Source: Arctopsyche grandis
Taxonomy: Eukaryota; Arthropoda; Insecta; Trichoptera; Hydropsychidae
Direction: 5' to 3'
DNA length: 64,000 nt
NCBI RefSeq assembly: GCF_051622035.1
Contig: NC_135356.1
Span: 9,832,579 to 9,896,578 of the forward strand
Numbering within the stretch: the stretch's first letter is position 1; each line of letters opens with the position of its first letter. Position numbers and translations under genes: made by a program. Shown piece after piece: positions 1 through 12,876 of the stretch. The notes below the pieces were generated by a model that worked only from the letters and a program-made list of their open reading frames with translations, had not been told where the DNA came from and searched no databases.

Positions 1-1179
1 TTACGTTTGCCAAGGGCACCAAAAACATCGCTACGGCTCTGTATACATACATATATTATTTTAATTAATTTTTACAATTATTCAAATATGCTCAGTATCA
101 TACAATGTCCGTTGATTACAAAATGCACTAACTGACTATCACACTTAAAATCAACCTTCACAATACAATCGCTGTTAATAAGTTTTAGGTATAAGTATAT
201 ATGTATATACATATATACGTTAAATTCATAATTTCACAAAATCGTGACAATTATTACGATCGTGCGATTTCGAATTATGTAGGTATACAAAAGCGTGATT
301 GACTTAACATGCTTACATTCTAATTTTGTCATCAACCCTTGCGGATTTGAATCGGTTTGCATAGGTAATTTCAAAGATGATGATAATGACACCTCAGGCA
401 TAATAAATCAGGTAAGTAAGATGACTTACATCAATACATCACACATATATGTAATTATGTATGTGCGGGTATATTCAAAAGTAGGTTCTATGCACATTCC
501 AATGTCGAATATGATTGTTTTTGATTAGGTAGTCATTATGTTTTGTCATTGTTGTAATTTTGCGTCACATGCTTATATTATATTATACATAAAAGGTGTC
601 ATGAATATGTTAATTTTCAAGAATACTTAAAATGTGTCAAGCGTAAAAATCGTTACGAAACGAAATGCGATAGCGTCTATTTTCTCGGATTTTCCGTTTT
701 TGCCTTGCCCGGCTTTGCCCGAGTCTTGATCGATCAGCTGACAATGTGAGAGAAGGTTGAGAAGCGCCGGATTCATTAAAATATCTTGAATACGATTTCC
801 CTTGAACGTTTTTAATTTATATTATTTGAACTAGGCATGTAGTTAGCCCTGTGCTGTATGTATATTGCATCCTGTATTTATGAAACACCTGTACATTATC
901 TCCGTATCGAGCAGTTTAAATTTGACCAAAACCACGAATTACATTTATCACATTTTAACTGATCATTAAAACGTGGAATAAAATGCTCGTATCATCATAT
1001 ATGTAATGATTTATTTGCACATAAGAAAGATTTTTCATTTGGCAAATACGCATATCAACATTCAACTTTTTATTATTAGGTACATATATTGTCTTTAGGA
1101 TTTGCTCGTTTTTCGCATTTGTACTCTGAATAAGCTACTAATAAGAATTAGCACGATAAAAGTCAAAATTAAACATCAT

Positions 1180-1373
1180 CAGTTCGTCTATATGGGCTGC
1201 GGGCCTGCAGCCTCCCAGTGTAGTAAATATGCATGATATTTTTGTCGTTCTATGGTCTGCGGGGCTGCAGCCCTACTACTTTGGTACATGCTGTTTTTGG
1301 TTGCATTTGATCACATATTACAGGCTGATTCATCTCTGCAGCCCCCACTGGGAATTCTCACGAGGCGCCACTG
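1180..1373. mobile_element. Small hAT-like element, ctgcag-repeat family, with 8-bp duplication
   Basis: The right end, inverted, reads CAGTGGCGCCTCGTGAGAAT. The left end CAGTTCGTCTATATGGGCTG lacks TGGCGGC but is otherwise the opposite end of the element at 36749. Flanks AACATCAT (1172-1179) and AACATCAC (1374-1381) are an 8-bp duplication with one change. The interior has three ctgcag-containing units. Confidence 0.75.
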
Positions 1374-1499
1374 AACATCACATTAATGTACATACGAGTC
1401 GATATATTCAAAAGTGGCGGAAGTCCAATTTTCAGATCCAAAAACACAGAATTAGCACGATAAAATCAAAATTTTCAAATAAAATAAAATCAAAATTTA

Positions 1500-1860
1500 A
1501 ATAATAATTTATCTATGGATAAATTTTTGATGAACTTATATTTTCGGAGGATTTTTATATAAATCGTCAAATTTCGAAATGCTGAAAAAACGAATCGAGA
1601 CATCTGTGGACAAATTTGCAGCATTTTAATACGAATCAGCGAAATTCGAGATGTTGAAAACTCGAAAATTGCGAGAAATGGGTAAATGTTGCCGATTTGT
1701 TGGAACCGCTTCAAAGAAAATCAGATAAATTGGCAAACCCTGATATGAAACGATCGTCCTAGAGTCACAAACCATGGTCTGGCCAACAGTAACCAGTGGG
1801 ACTCGAACCCGTGACCACTATGTTCGAAAGCTTTTTTTGCTATCCACTAGTCCACGCTGC
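1500..1860 (-). mobile_element. tRNA-derived SINE, minus strand
   Basis: On the minus strand the head reads GTGGACTAGTGGATAGC (A box) and GGGTTCGAGTCCC (B box) 30-odd bases apart, a pol III promoter as in tRNA. It is followed by a body shared with 9596-9900, 10676-10790 and 61490-61620 (motif TTTGCCAATTTATCTGATTT). This is the best-preserved head in the window. Confidence 0.8.
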
Positions 1861-1873
1861 TGGTTTTATACGT

Positions 1874-3289
1874 ACATATATATGTCCAGAATCTCGGAAA
1901 AGCAGAGTAAATATACATATTACAGGCCACCAGTATTTTTAAATATTGTTGAACCCAAATCATTATATTTAATGTTTTGCGAAATATCTCTCGAAATGAA
2001 AAAAGTGGAATAAGCCAGTTTCAAATATAACGACTATATCATATATGTATTCATTGAAATGCATGCAAGAAACAAAAAATGACACTATTAAAAAACTCTA
2101 ATTATTTTAAAAAAACTTAGTTAATTCTTATGTTTGAATTTTATAAATTCACTAAAAATTACAATAGTGTTGAATAGGTGATGCTTTTATAAACGACCAT
2201 TTTTGATATTTTTCTTTAACGATTTTTCGGACTTTTTCACTCGAGCAATGCTGATATATAATATAAAAAAATAGAATAGTCTAATAATACCGTTGAAGAG
2301 TGGATAAAAATTACACACGACCAACTCGAAGACAATATACATATATACATATGTATGTATGTATGCATATTATTATGACAATATACATATGTATGTACAT
2401 ACATACATACATACAGATATCAAAATCTGTTTTTCATAAGTTGTAATTACGCATCACAATAATTTTAAATAAAATAATTGCATTTTTATAAAGCTTGTTA
2501 AGTTTTATTTTAAAATCTTATAAATTACTGCAAGTTATATGATTTGAGATATTGAGTTACTATTCTGAAATATGTAGTTATTGACTATACTGATAATGAG
2601 AAAAAATGCAAAATATTTTTAATTTGCTTTCGAAGGCCTTGCCTCGAAAGGCTTTCACGGTTGATCAAATTTCAATATCAATAAAGGCGCAAACACACAG
2701 AGTAGTACGCTTTTATTTTTTAGATTATTAATTAAAAATATTCACCCCCTGTTTTTGGTCATATATTTGTATATATATATATATTGTATTGATGTAATTC
2801 CCACATTTGAAGAAACGTCGAAAAAACATGTCGAAATAATAAGATGGTACGAAATTACAATGACATGACATGACGCCCATTTACAGCTGGAGTCTACCTA
2901 GGCATGTCGTGCCGTACGATTCTGTATTCGAATTTTCGAATTCGAATTTTATTTACTTCGTCTTTTTGATTTGTTCCTATGTTATGTTTAACTAGACCGT
3001 TGTACTAGACCAAATAAATCGATTTACAAAATATTTGCATACATTAATTAAAACGCAATAAACATTAACACCCAGTCACGAAAAACTTTCAATGAAAACA
3101 ATTTTATTGAATAAAAAAGACGGATTTCAAAACATATATCTGTAGATGAAATAATGTTCTGTTGCTGTAAATGAGATGACATGAGTTCAAGGCGATTCAA
3201 TGAAAATTTATGAAATTTTAATTTTTAAGATTCCCAAGGTAAAACTGATACAATTTGTCCACTTATTAGGCACATAAATCTGCGAAAAG
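1874..3289. other. tan first intron, no gene seen
   Basis: AT-rich. Short TATG/CATA simple repeats at 2330-2415. A possible MITE end AAGGCGCAAACACACAGAG at about 2688. Confidence 0.6.
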
Positions 3290-5383
<2,094 letters not shown>

Positions 5384-5388
5384 CTTAC

Positions 5389-5475
5389 CACATCGAATCC
5401 GACTTCGTAGTGGGTCCCCTTGGCGTAGATGACGGGTATGCAATGCCTACGACCGATGTTGTCCGTAGCCGGCAT
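5389..5475 (-). CDS. tan: First coding exon of a tan-like N-beta-alanyl dopamine/carcinine hydrolase
   Basis: Twenty-nine codons start at an ATG (5475, context cacc before the ATG) and end at a GTAAGT donor (5388-5383) in phase 0. The peptide contains IPVIYAKGTHYEVGFDV, which matches the conserved N-terminus of insect Tan, where the next residues are G-R-T-F. Tan is an Ntn-hydrolase (peptidase C45/acyltransferase-like). It hydrolyses N-beta-alanyl dopamine in cuticle and carcinine in photoreceptor recycling, acting against Ebony. The catalytic cysteine lies in a downstream exon that is not visible here. Upstream minus-strand sequence to about 5625 is probably 5' UTR. No GRTF-type second exon was found between 1 and 5380, so the first intron should exceed 5.3 kb. 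Family identity rests on one exon, but the match is specific. Confidence 0.8.
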
Positions 5476-5721
5476 GGTGTACTAATGGTATCGGTATATG
5501 GTGGTAGTGCCTTGTCGACGATCAAATGCTGACTGTAGCAAGATGTTGTAACACTGCTTCTCAAATAGCAACAGCAACAATCGGAAATATATGTATGTAT
5601 GTCCAATCTAGCCACCACCACCACCCAGCAATTACTTTTCTATTTACAGTTTCATTTGTGTCACTTGAAGGACTTCCCGTTCACCCTTAGTTCTCATATG
5701 AAAACCTGAATTTTTCTTTTT

Positions 5722-5922
5722 TCATTTTTTTTTTCTATCGGTGCGTTTGTTTTTTATTTGAATTGTGATACTGTGCTCTGACGACGAATATTTCTTATCA
5801 TGAGCATGATTATATTCATTACAAAACATAAGAGTACCTAGCACCACAATCGCTCCAACGAGGCAGGGGTATTCAATTAGTTGTCCTTTAATGTCAAAGA
5901 AACTCCAATACGAATCTTTCAA
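5722..5922 (-). CDS. Possible small coding exon with a membrane segment, unrecognised
   Basis: An open frame of 66 codons lies about 250 bp upstream of the tan start on the same strand. It contains a hydrophobic stretch (PCLVGAIVVLGTLMF) followed by a polar, lysine-rich tail. It could be a small single-pass protein, an upstream exon of tan, or chance. I see no clear splice signals or family match. Confidence 0.15.
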   Translation of the reverse strand: MKDSYWSFFDIKGQLIEYPCLVGAIVVLGTLMFCNEYNHAHDKKYSSSEHSITIQIKNKRTDRKKK

Positions 5923-6014
5923 ATAGATTACATTTACATTTGTAAAAATGCAAAGGAGGTATGTAAAAATAACCAGAGAGCTCTATTTTACTAACATGAA
6001 ATTTACCTACTTAA

Positions 6015-6552
6015 TCTAATATATAATTTCGAAAGAGACTTTGTATATATGTACATACATATATATATGTATGGGTCTACGTGACGAGACAGAATGTTAA
6101 ATTACAGAAAACACAAATATCGGAGGGCAAAGATCGAAAATCGAAAGATCTTAAGTCGAAAGATCAAAAAAAAATGGTGCATGGTAAACGGTACATACTC
6201 ACTTAATTTGCGCGAGCAGGATACAACAGGAACAAGAGGAACATGCTTTTCCTCCCGTATCCTGCGCGCGCACATTAATACGGGAGGAAAAGCCTGTTCC
6301 TTTTTGATCTTTCGACTTAAGATCTTTCGATTTTCGATCTTTGCCTTCCGATATTGCGTTTTCTGTAATTTAACATTCTGTCTCGTCGCGGAGACCGATA
6401 TGTATACATATATAGTATTGTCGGTTCGATAATCAAAAACAAGTCGCCCTCGACAATTTCGCCAAATTCACCCCCAGCGCCCCCCGGGCCGGGGGGGGCG
6501 AAGGCCCGGGGGAGGGGGGGCGAAGGCTCCGGGGGTGAATCTTCTTAATATA
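6015..6552 (+). mobile_element. Helitron-like element 1 of the array, 5' part, with MULE-like MITE inside
   Basis: Begins TCTAATATATAATTTCGAAA, the 5' end shared by the array, and is interrupted at 6073-6396 by a MITE. It then runs into a G/C-rich repeat (6464-6537) and stops where the next element begins. No CTAG 3' end is seen. Confidence 0.6.
6073..6396. mobile_element. Long-TIR MULE-like MITE, copy 1
   Basis: The ends GGTCTACGTGACGAGACAG and, inverted, GGTCTCCGCGACGAGACAGA share a terminal inverted repeat of about 110 bp that includes AAAGATCGAAAATCGAAAGA and CTTAAGTCGAAAGATC. Flanks TATATGTAT / GATATGTAT are a 9-bp duplication with one change. The interior has a short palindrome around CGGGAGGAAAAG. 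Confidence 0.75.
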
Positions 6553-7136
6553 TCTAATATATAATTTGGAAAGAGACTTTGTATATATGTATGTATGTAT
6601 GTATCCTTGGTTGTTCGTTCGTAGATCCATGACGTCATCGAACAAAAAGGTTTGATTTATTTATTTTTCGATTCATAGGCGCCGATTTGATTTAGGCGCT
6701 GATCCGATTAGGCACTCGGGGGGTGCTGAGGGCAAAGGCTAAGGAGGTGCCGAGGGCGAAGACCTAGTGGGCAAAGCCTCAGGGGGCACCGAGGGCAAAG
6801 CCCTAGAGGGAAAAGGCTCAGGGGGCGCCGAAAGCGAAGCCCTAGAAGGCAAAGGCTTGAGGGGCGCCGAGGGTGAAGCCTTAGAAGGCAAAGGCTCAGG
6901 TAGTACCGAGGGCGAAGCCCTAGAGGGCAAAGGTTTAGGGGGGCACAGCCCCCATGGGGCCCCACCGGGGATACAGCCCCTAATAAAATAAATAAAAATA
7001 AATAAATATATTTTAATTTAATTTTTTAAATTTTTTTTTTTTTTTTTTTTTAATAAAATGTTTACTATTAGATTAGTCCTGTTTAAGCGGTTTATATTAA
7101 AAATACCGAACGAAGCCGGGCAATACATACAGCTAG
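6553..7136 (+). mobile_element. Helitron-like element 2 carrying a GC-rich minisatellite
   Basis: 5' TCTAATATATAATTTGGAAA; 3' AACGAAGCCGGGCAATACAT then CTAG (7133-7136), with a short GC hairpin before the end, as in Helitron termini. Between them is a GC-rich minisatellite (6717-6975) and A/T runs. No Rep/helicase is present. Confidence 0.7.
6717..6975. repeat. GC-rich ~39-bp minisatellite
   Basis: Degenerate tandem units such as GGGCAAAGGCTCAGGGGGC then CCGAGGGCGAAGCCCTAGA, about six copies. Local GC far exceeds the surroundings. A related unit appears at 6464-6537 and at 43198-43440. Open frames across it (Arg/Leu/Pro or Gly/Glu rich) are not considered genes. Confidence 0.85.
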
Positions 7137-7314
7137 TAATTTATAAAAAGACTTTGTGTGTATGTAACTATCGTTGGTTCGTAGAATCAAACAAATGAAT
7201 ATTCAAATAAATTTGAATAAAAAAAAACTATTAAAATAAATTGTTTACTATTAGATTGTCCATTTTTAAGCGGTTTATATTTCAAATACCGTGCAAAGCC
7301 GGTAAAACCACTAG
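7137..7314 (+). mobile_element. Helitron-like element 3, short
   Basis: Starts in a shortened copy of the common 5' region (AAAGACTTTGTGTGTATG) and ends TGCAAAGCCGGTAAAACCA then CTAG at 7311-7314. It abuts elements 2 and 4 without spacer. Confidence 0.65.
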
Positions 7315-8112
7315 TCTAATATATAAATTTCGAAAGAGACTTTGTAAGGGTGCTACTTCAATATGTGGTCTACCTTAGCATGCGTTCTACCCTTGAATCG
7401 CAGTCGAATATTTTTTTTTATTTGTATCGTAGCAACGACATGTTTATTATAATTTTTGTTTTTTCCTGCCGCTCTATAATGTTGTCGAAGCGTTTCTATC
7501 AAAACATCGTCAGCAGCGAAGAAAATATCGACCCTAACAACCTAATCTTAAATGAATAGAGCCAACTCTAACTTAACCAAACCTAACGTGATCCTTAAAT
7601 AAATAAGTGTTGGCTGATAAGATATATTTATTTTTACGTTTTATTTCATCAATATTTTCACAAAAATAAACATATCTTAGCAGCCAACACCTATTAATTT
7701 AAGGGTCATGGTAAGTTAGGTTAAATTAGGGTTGACCCTATTAATTTAAGATTAGGTTGTTAGAGTTGGTATTATTCAGTCTCACAGTCACACGCTAGGA
7801 CTGAGACAATGAGACCGCATATTAAAGTAAAAACGTAGATCCCATACTAAAGTAGATATGTGAAGGTAAACCGCATACTTAAGTGGCACCCTTTGTAAGT
7901 ATGTATGTAATGTTGGTTGGAAACATCGAAAACAAATCAAAGTTTCTATGGCGACGATTCGATATATTTTTTTACATACGTCTTCTTACTTGCTCTTACG
8001 ATTATTTTGGATTTAAATAAATTTAATAAAAAAATGAATATTTACTATTAGATTCGACATGTTTAAGCTGTTTATATTACAAATACTGAGCGAAGCAGAG
8101 TAAAACAACTAG
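7315..8112 (+). mobile_element. Helitron-like element 4, host of a hAT-type MITE
   Basis: Begins TCTAATATATAAATTTCGAA at the very next base after the CTAG of element 3. It ends GAGCGAAGCAGAGTAAAACA then ACTAG (8112). It is interrupted at 7348-7890 by a MITE. The rejoined flanks read like the simple copy at 10836. Confidence 0.7.
7348..7890. mobile_element. hAT-like MITE inside Helitron 4, perfect 8-bp duplication
   Basis: The ends are GGGTGCTACTT and, inverted, GGTGCCACTTAAGTATGCGG. CTTTGTAA flanks both sides (7340-7347 and 7891-7898), fitting the hAT nTnnnnAn pattern. The interior (about 7528-7775) is a large imperfect palindrome with the arm ACAACCTAATCTTAAATGAA. The same arm sequence occurs at 60540-60655. 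Confidence 0.75.
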
Positions 8113-9300
8113 TATAGCATAATTATAAATACTTATTTAATCATAGCAAAATCGTAAGTCTTTAAGGTTTGTTTATTGTTATCTTTGATTTATACCAGGA
8201 AGGGCTAACGGGTAGTCTCAATGCCAGAAACATTGTACATTTAATACAAATATCATTAGTATTATACAAAGTACATAAATACATATCAATTAATCATTCG
8301 TACGATCTTATTATTTCGACAAATTTCTCCTACATTTCTTCAAATATAGGAAATCACCGTTATTAATCATTATCAAACCTATGTCAATACAAGGATAAAA
8401 TATCACAGAAAACACTCCAGGTGTGAGATTTGTGAAGAGACGCGTATAACTACAATAAATAGCATTTCGCGCGTACTGCTCTTCTGCTTGTACGAAATGC
8501 TATTGGTCGAGAGGCGGTGTAAGAGACAGCATGTACGTGTTTCCTAAGTGTCTTCCTACAGCATACTATAGTACAAATATATATGTTTTTATTATTTTTA
8601 CTGTATATACTATACAGGATTTAATAAATATCAATTAATGAAGGATTGTGGTCATGAAAAATTCGATCTAAAGTTTTTTACTAATTTGAACTCGACCACT
8701 AGTCACGTTTTTATTATTTTTAAAAAATACGCACGTGTGTGTTTTGCGAATAGATCGAACCTTAATCTTATCACAACGAAATTTTTTATTTGATAATTAA
8801 ATGATAATTACATTTAATTAATTTTTGAATCGATCAGATTTGGTCTCCCCCTTATATGTATGACTCCTTTTTTTTCAATTTACAATTACAATATATTCAA
8901 ATTATTCTGATACTGTACGCAAGAAATCACATTAAAATGTACACATTTTTATATTTCATACTATTGTAATAGTATCTAAATATCCCTGGCAACCTGATTT
9001 TACCATTTCTTTTGTTTTCTATTATTTTAAGATGATTAACGAAGTGTAAATCAATGGCAAGAAGCTCTCCATATTGTAAATATGTGGTTACAAACTGTAT
9101 GAAACTATATATTTGAAGCCATCGCATGTTTACTGTCAGTTATCGCTCCTTATCAAATAATAAAAACAAAGCACTGACAGTTGTTTTCAGGTCATTAGTA
9201 TCACTGCTACCCAAAAACCGCCAAACTACACCGCTCTTATTATTGCAGCTCAAATCTAGCGTTCTTTCAGATTCGAAAACATGATACATCAGACTCTTCT
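8113..9300. other. Intergenic, repeat fragments only
   Basis: An inverted LINE tail at about 8195 (ACCAGGAAGGGCT), a fragment of the GGGCGAAAACAC MITE body at 8325-8430, and a GCGCGTACTGCTCTT imperfect palindrome at 8463-8520. Nothing coding. Confidence 0.5.
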
Positions 9301-9302
9301 AA

Positions 9303-9573
9303 GGGCGAAAACACACAGCGATAAACGGCGCGTAGTGTTCATGGCTCCCCGCTATGGGTGGTCTCCTACATTTCTTCAAATTTGGGATACACCGCTATCG
9401 ATCACTGTCAAGTAAAGATAAATACAAGGATACAATTTTACCGAAAACACCCCAGAGGGTCATTTTGGGGCGGAGCGTGAATATGTACAAGGTACGTCCC
9501 ATTGTTTTCGCATGTTTAAAAGTATCTAAAAAAAAAAACCACGTACCACATTCACCGTTGTGTATTTTCGCCC
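9303..9573. mobile_element. MITE with GGGCGAAAACACAC ends and TAA duplication
   Basis: Left GGGCGAAAACACACAGCG; right, inverted, GGGCGAAAATACACAACGGT. TAA flanks both ends, as in PIF/Harbinger insertions. Related sequence occurs at 14020-14896, 8325-8430 and 52593-52780 (shared motif TCACCGAAAACACYCCAG). Confidence 0.7.
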
Positions 9574-9595
9574 TAAAACACGCCGCTGGTTAAAA

Positions 9596-9900
9596 ATCAG
9601 CGTCATGGACTTGTAGTTAGCATATTATGCTTTCGAGAAGAATAGTCACGGGTTGGAGTCCCACTAGAGTCTCGCTGCTGGCCAGACCTGGGCTTGCGAC
9701 TCCAGTTCGATCGTTTATTATCAGAGTTTGCCAATTTTTCTGAATTTGATTGAGACGGTTCCTGTAAACATTGGCATCTCCTTTCCTAACTCTATTGCTA
9801 GTCTCAAGTTATTCAGCGTCTTGAGGTTCGCCAATTTGATTATAAAATGCTGCAAAAATTTCTTCATAAATGTCACTGTGGATGTATGTACGAATTCGCA
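9596..9900 (+). mobile_element. tRNA-derived SINE, plus strand
   Basis: Head GTCATGGACTTGTAGTTAGC and GTCACGGGTTGGAGTCCCAC, then the family body TCAGAGTTTGCCAATTTTTC and a region with ATGCTGCAAAAATTT that matches the minus-strand copy at 1600-1640. The B box has one change (TTGGAG). Confidence 0.75.
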
Positions 9901-10451
9901 TTGTATAAAATGCTTATGTGTTGATTGTATTGTATCTGTTTAAGTGCACTCGTTTTCTTTTGAAGCGATCTGTAAAGGCGAGTGTTCCTATTCTATGAAT
10001 TAAATTGATTATTTTTTTTATTACAGAGTTTTTCATTTAAAACATTGAATATTACTGAGCGTGTAATACGATTAATTTACGATTATTTGAGTTCGTGTCT
10101 GAGATGAACAATAGTTGTGCCTGTATAATTAACGACACGCTATTTACCTGTAATAGTACGGTTTATATACCTGTGTATGTTTGTATGTAAATGCTATTTA
10201 AAATTGTCACTGCTTCATTTTTCGTTATTGTATTAGTACAATTGGTAATTTAGATAACGTCCAATTGAACAATAAAGTTAATATTATATGTATATGCATG
10301 TGTGTATGTAAATATGAACTTCTTCAGTATCTGTCAAATTTTTACAATTATTTTTAGTATTTTTATATATATTTTATTTTCATTTTATAGGTTTAAAAAG
10401 TTTCACTTCACTATGTACTACAAATATCAAAACCACAACATACAATACAAT

Positions 10452-10628
<177 letters not shown>

Positions 10629-10675
10629 CAACATAATAATCAATCAATATATGTATGTAATAATCAAATAACCGT

Positions 10676-10793
10676 TTCAATGAAAATCAGAAAAATTGGC
10701 AAACTCTGATAAGAAACGATTGACTTAGAGTCACAAATATCCAAATCTGACCAGTGGCAATCTAGTGGGTCACGAACCCGCGACCACTCCGCA
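10676..10793 (-). mobile_element. tRNA-derived SINE, 5' part only, minus strand
   Basis: Inverted copy of the SINE head and start of body (GGGTTCGTGACCCACTAG, then TATCAGAGTTTGCCAATTTT). It ends where the following (TA)n block lies. Confidence 0.65.
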
Positions 10794-10835
10794 GGTATAA
10801 AATTTTATATAAATACATTAAAAGTCCGTTCGTAA

Positions 10836-11033
10836 TCTAATTTGTATGTTTGTATCTTTGGTTGGGAACTTCGAAAGCAAAATAAAGTTTCTATGACGAC
10901 AATTCAATTGGTTGAATTTTAAATTTTTTTCGATTCAAATAAATTTAATAAAAAAACAAATGAATATTTACAATTCGCCATGTTTAAGCTGTTTATATTA
11001 CAAATACTGAGCGAAGCCGGGTAAAACAACTAG
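10836..11033 (+). mobile_element. Helitron-like element, simple copy
   Basis: 5' TCTAATTTGTATGTTTGTAT, 3' GAGCGAAGCCGGGTAAAACA then ACTAG at 11033. It shares the TCAAATAAATTTAATAAA and TTTAAGCTGTTTATATTACA internal blocks with the 6-8 kb array. Confidence 0.7.
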
Positions 11034-11139
11034 TAATTAATAATCATAATTGAAACCGTCTGATCGCATTTACGACTTGGTTTGTGTGTGTTGCCACTCT
11101 TAAGCATGCGTCAGTGTAGCCACTCTTACGAATCCATCA

Positions 11140-11365
11140 GCTATATATTTCGGTAATTGGACTATTCGTCACATTGGGGTGGTCACAAAGACAATTTTTG
11201 CCATGAAAATCGCGAATACACAATATTTGGCACTCAAGTTCTCGTTACTATGATAGTAATCGTTAGTATGATGGACTTTTCGGCTGCCAGATGTTCCGTT
11301 ATAAAGATTTTAGTGACTTTGTGACGAGTAATTTGTGACCAGTAATCACCGAACCATATATTTCA
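11140..11365. mobile_element. MITE family TTCGGTRATT, copy 1
   Basis: Left TTCGGTAATTGGACTATTCG; right, inverted, TTCGGTGATTACTGGTCACA. The interior (GACAATTTTTGCCATGAAAA, GTTAGTATGATGGACTTTTC) is shared with 43911-44130 and 57265-57890. Flanking ATATATTT on both sides may be the duplication. Confidence 0.65.
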
Positions 11366-11369
11366 GGGT

Positions 11370-11520
11370 TCGGTGATCACTAGTCAAATGTGAACCGGTC
11401 ACTCTAGATCGGTCTCACGTAATCACCCGTCACACTAAAGCTGGTCACGAGAAAACTGGTCACACCCGAAAATTGGTCACGAAAAAACTGGTCACACCCA
11501 AAAATTAAAAATTGGTCGAC
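11370..11520 (+). repeat. Short degenerate tandem repeat
   Basis: Repeats of the type AAACTGGTCACACCCGAAA and GGTCACGAAAAAACTGGTCA. No coding content. Confidence 0.6.
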
Positions 11521-12876
11521 TGTCATTGCTCATCCCACCATCGTTCATTTTATAATGTTGTTTTATGTTTTTTCCATATTATTTTTTAAAATAATATTTT
11601 TAAAGAAATTTCTGCCAGCACCGCAATCCCGGTATTCAGACTAGTTTCAGCACCGGGATTCACGGTACCAGAAAACACCGGGATCCCGGGATTAGAAGCC
11701 TTAGTATGAATGGAACTCAATCTTATTCCAAACTAAAGGAATGTAATACTCATTAGATCGTGCAAAAAAACGCTTTCAAACGTAGATAAGGATTTATTGA
11801 ATCCTAGCAAACCTGAGGCTATTGAAAATTTGAATTAAAACAAAATTTTAGTACAAGGCTTTTGTCCATATCCATAGGTAGGCTAGAAAGTGATTTAAAT
11901 GATCCGGGTATGTGGTATCGTATTTCAATGTCAATAAACCAGACAAGGAAGAGGATAAGAATAAGTGAAGTCATGTCACTTTTGTTGACACATGCGTACA
12001 TAATCAGAGGATATAGTGACCAACAAGGCTTGGAATCGAACGATATAATAAGTTTAATAAGATTCGTACTGAAAATCGTTAAAGATTTCTCAAAAACAAC
12101 GTAACGTAAACCAAATCTATAAAATAGTCATAATACCTAATGGTTAGCCTGTTTCTGCTGTTGCCAACCATTCAAACAAACAAAAAAAGGTGTGCTTTAT
12201 ATTGTAGAAAAAAAGAGTGATGCATATTGCAAAAACTACTTTTTATATACATAAGTATGCATGTTGGTGTTAAATTATGCATTAAATCTATACGTGTGTG
12301 TATAAAAGTGTGGTCTAAAATATGTATTAAATCGTTTGTCGTTTGTATAATACCATCAATGCTTTACAATCATAAATGTCGACCTTAAACTATCGTTCAA
12401 ACTTTACCGGTTTATTTGTAATATGAGTGCATGTACATATATCAGTTTACACGAGATTTAAGCACAAAAAATACAATCAACGAAAGTTGTTACTGATTCT
12501 GCAACTGGCTAAACGGGAAGCCTATCTCAGGAACTTACATATGTACTGGTTGCCGAAAGCCTGTCGTCCTTTGTATTGTTTTTTTATCTTTCATTTTTTT
12601 ATAATAATAGTTCACTGTGCTGATAAAAATGCTCGGTAAAGTTGAAAGAGTCTTAAATGAATCCGAAATTATAATATTTATTATGACCACAAGAAGCGTT
12701 CAATAACCGTGGCATGTACATATGTATTTTTTTCCCTGTATTAATATAATTTATTTACATTTTTCATTCTTTAACATTATTATCATTGAATGTGGTTGGT
12801 CAGTTGTTCAATTCACTTTATCAATACGTAGACATTACTGGTCTTCATTTTGCCGAAAAATTTTTGTTGTCTATCT
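11521..12876. other. Intergenic, nothing recognised
   Basis: One CCCGGGATCCCGG-type patch at 11610-11695, similar to 21555-21605. An unsupported open frame at 11862-12104. Confidence 0.5.

Noticed and set aside
1..40. Possible minus-strand exon start after TATGTATACAG (SRSDVFGALGKR)
   Set aside because: It does not resemble the expected continuation of tan, and only 13 codons are in the window.
1780..1860. tRNA gene from A and B boxes
   Set aside because: It cannot fold as a full tRNA acceptor stem and continues into a shared repeat body; it is a SINE head.
6708..6991. Leu/Arg/Pro-rich and Gly/Glu-rich open frames
   Set aside because: Products of a GC-rich minisatellite whose several frames are all open; not a gene.
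7560..7760. TTAGG-like motifs (CCTAACC) as telomeric repeat
   Set aside because: The motifs are not in tandem and belong to the arms of a MITE palindrome.
11862..12104. 80-residue plus-strand frame
   Set aside because: No family resemblance, no splice or start context, and the opposite strand is also open.
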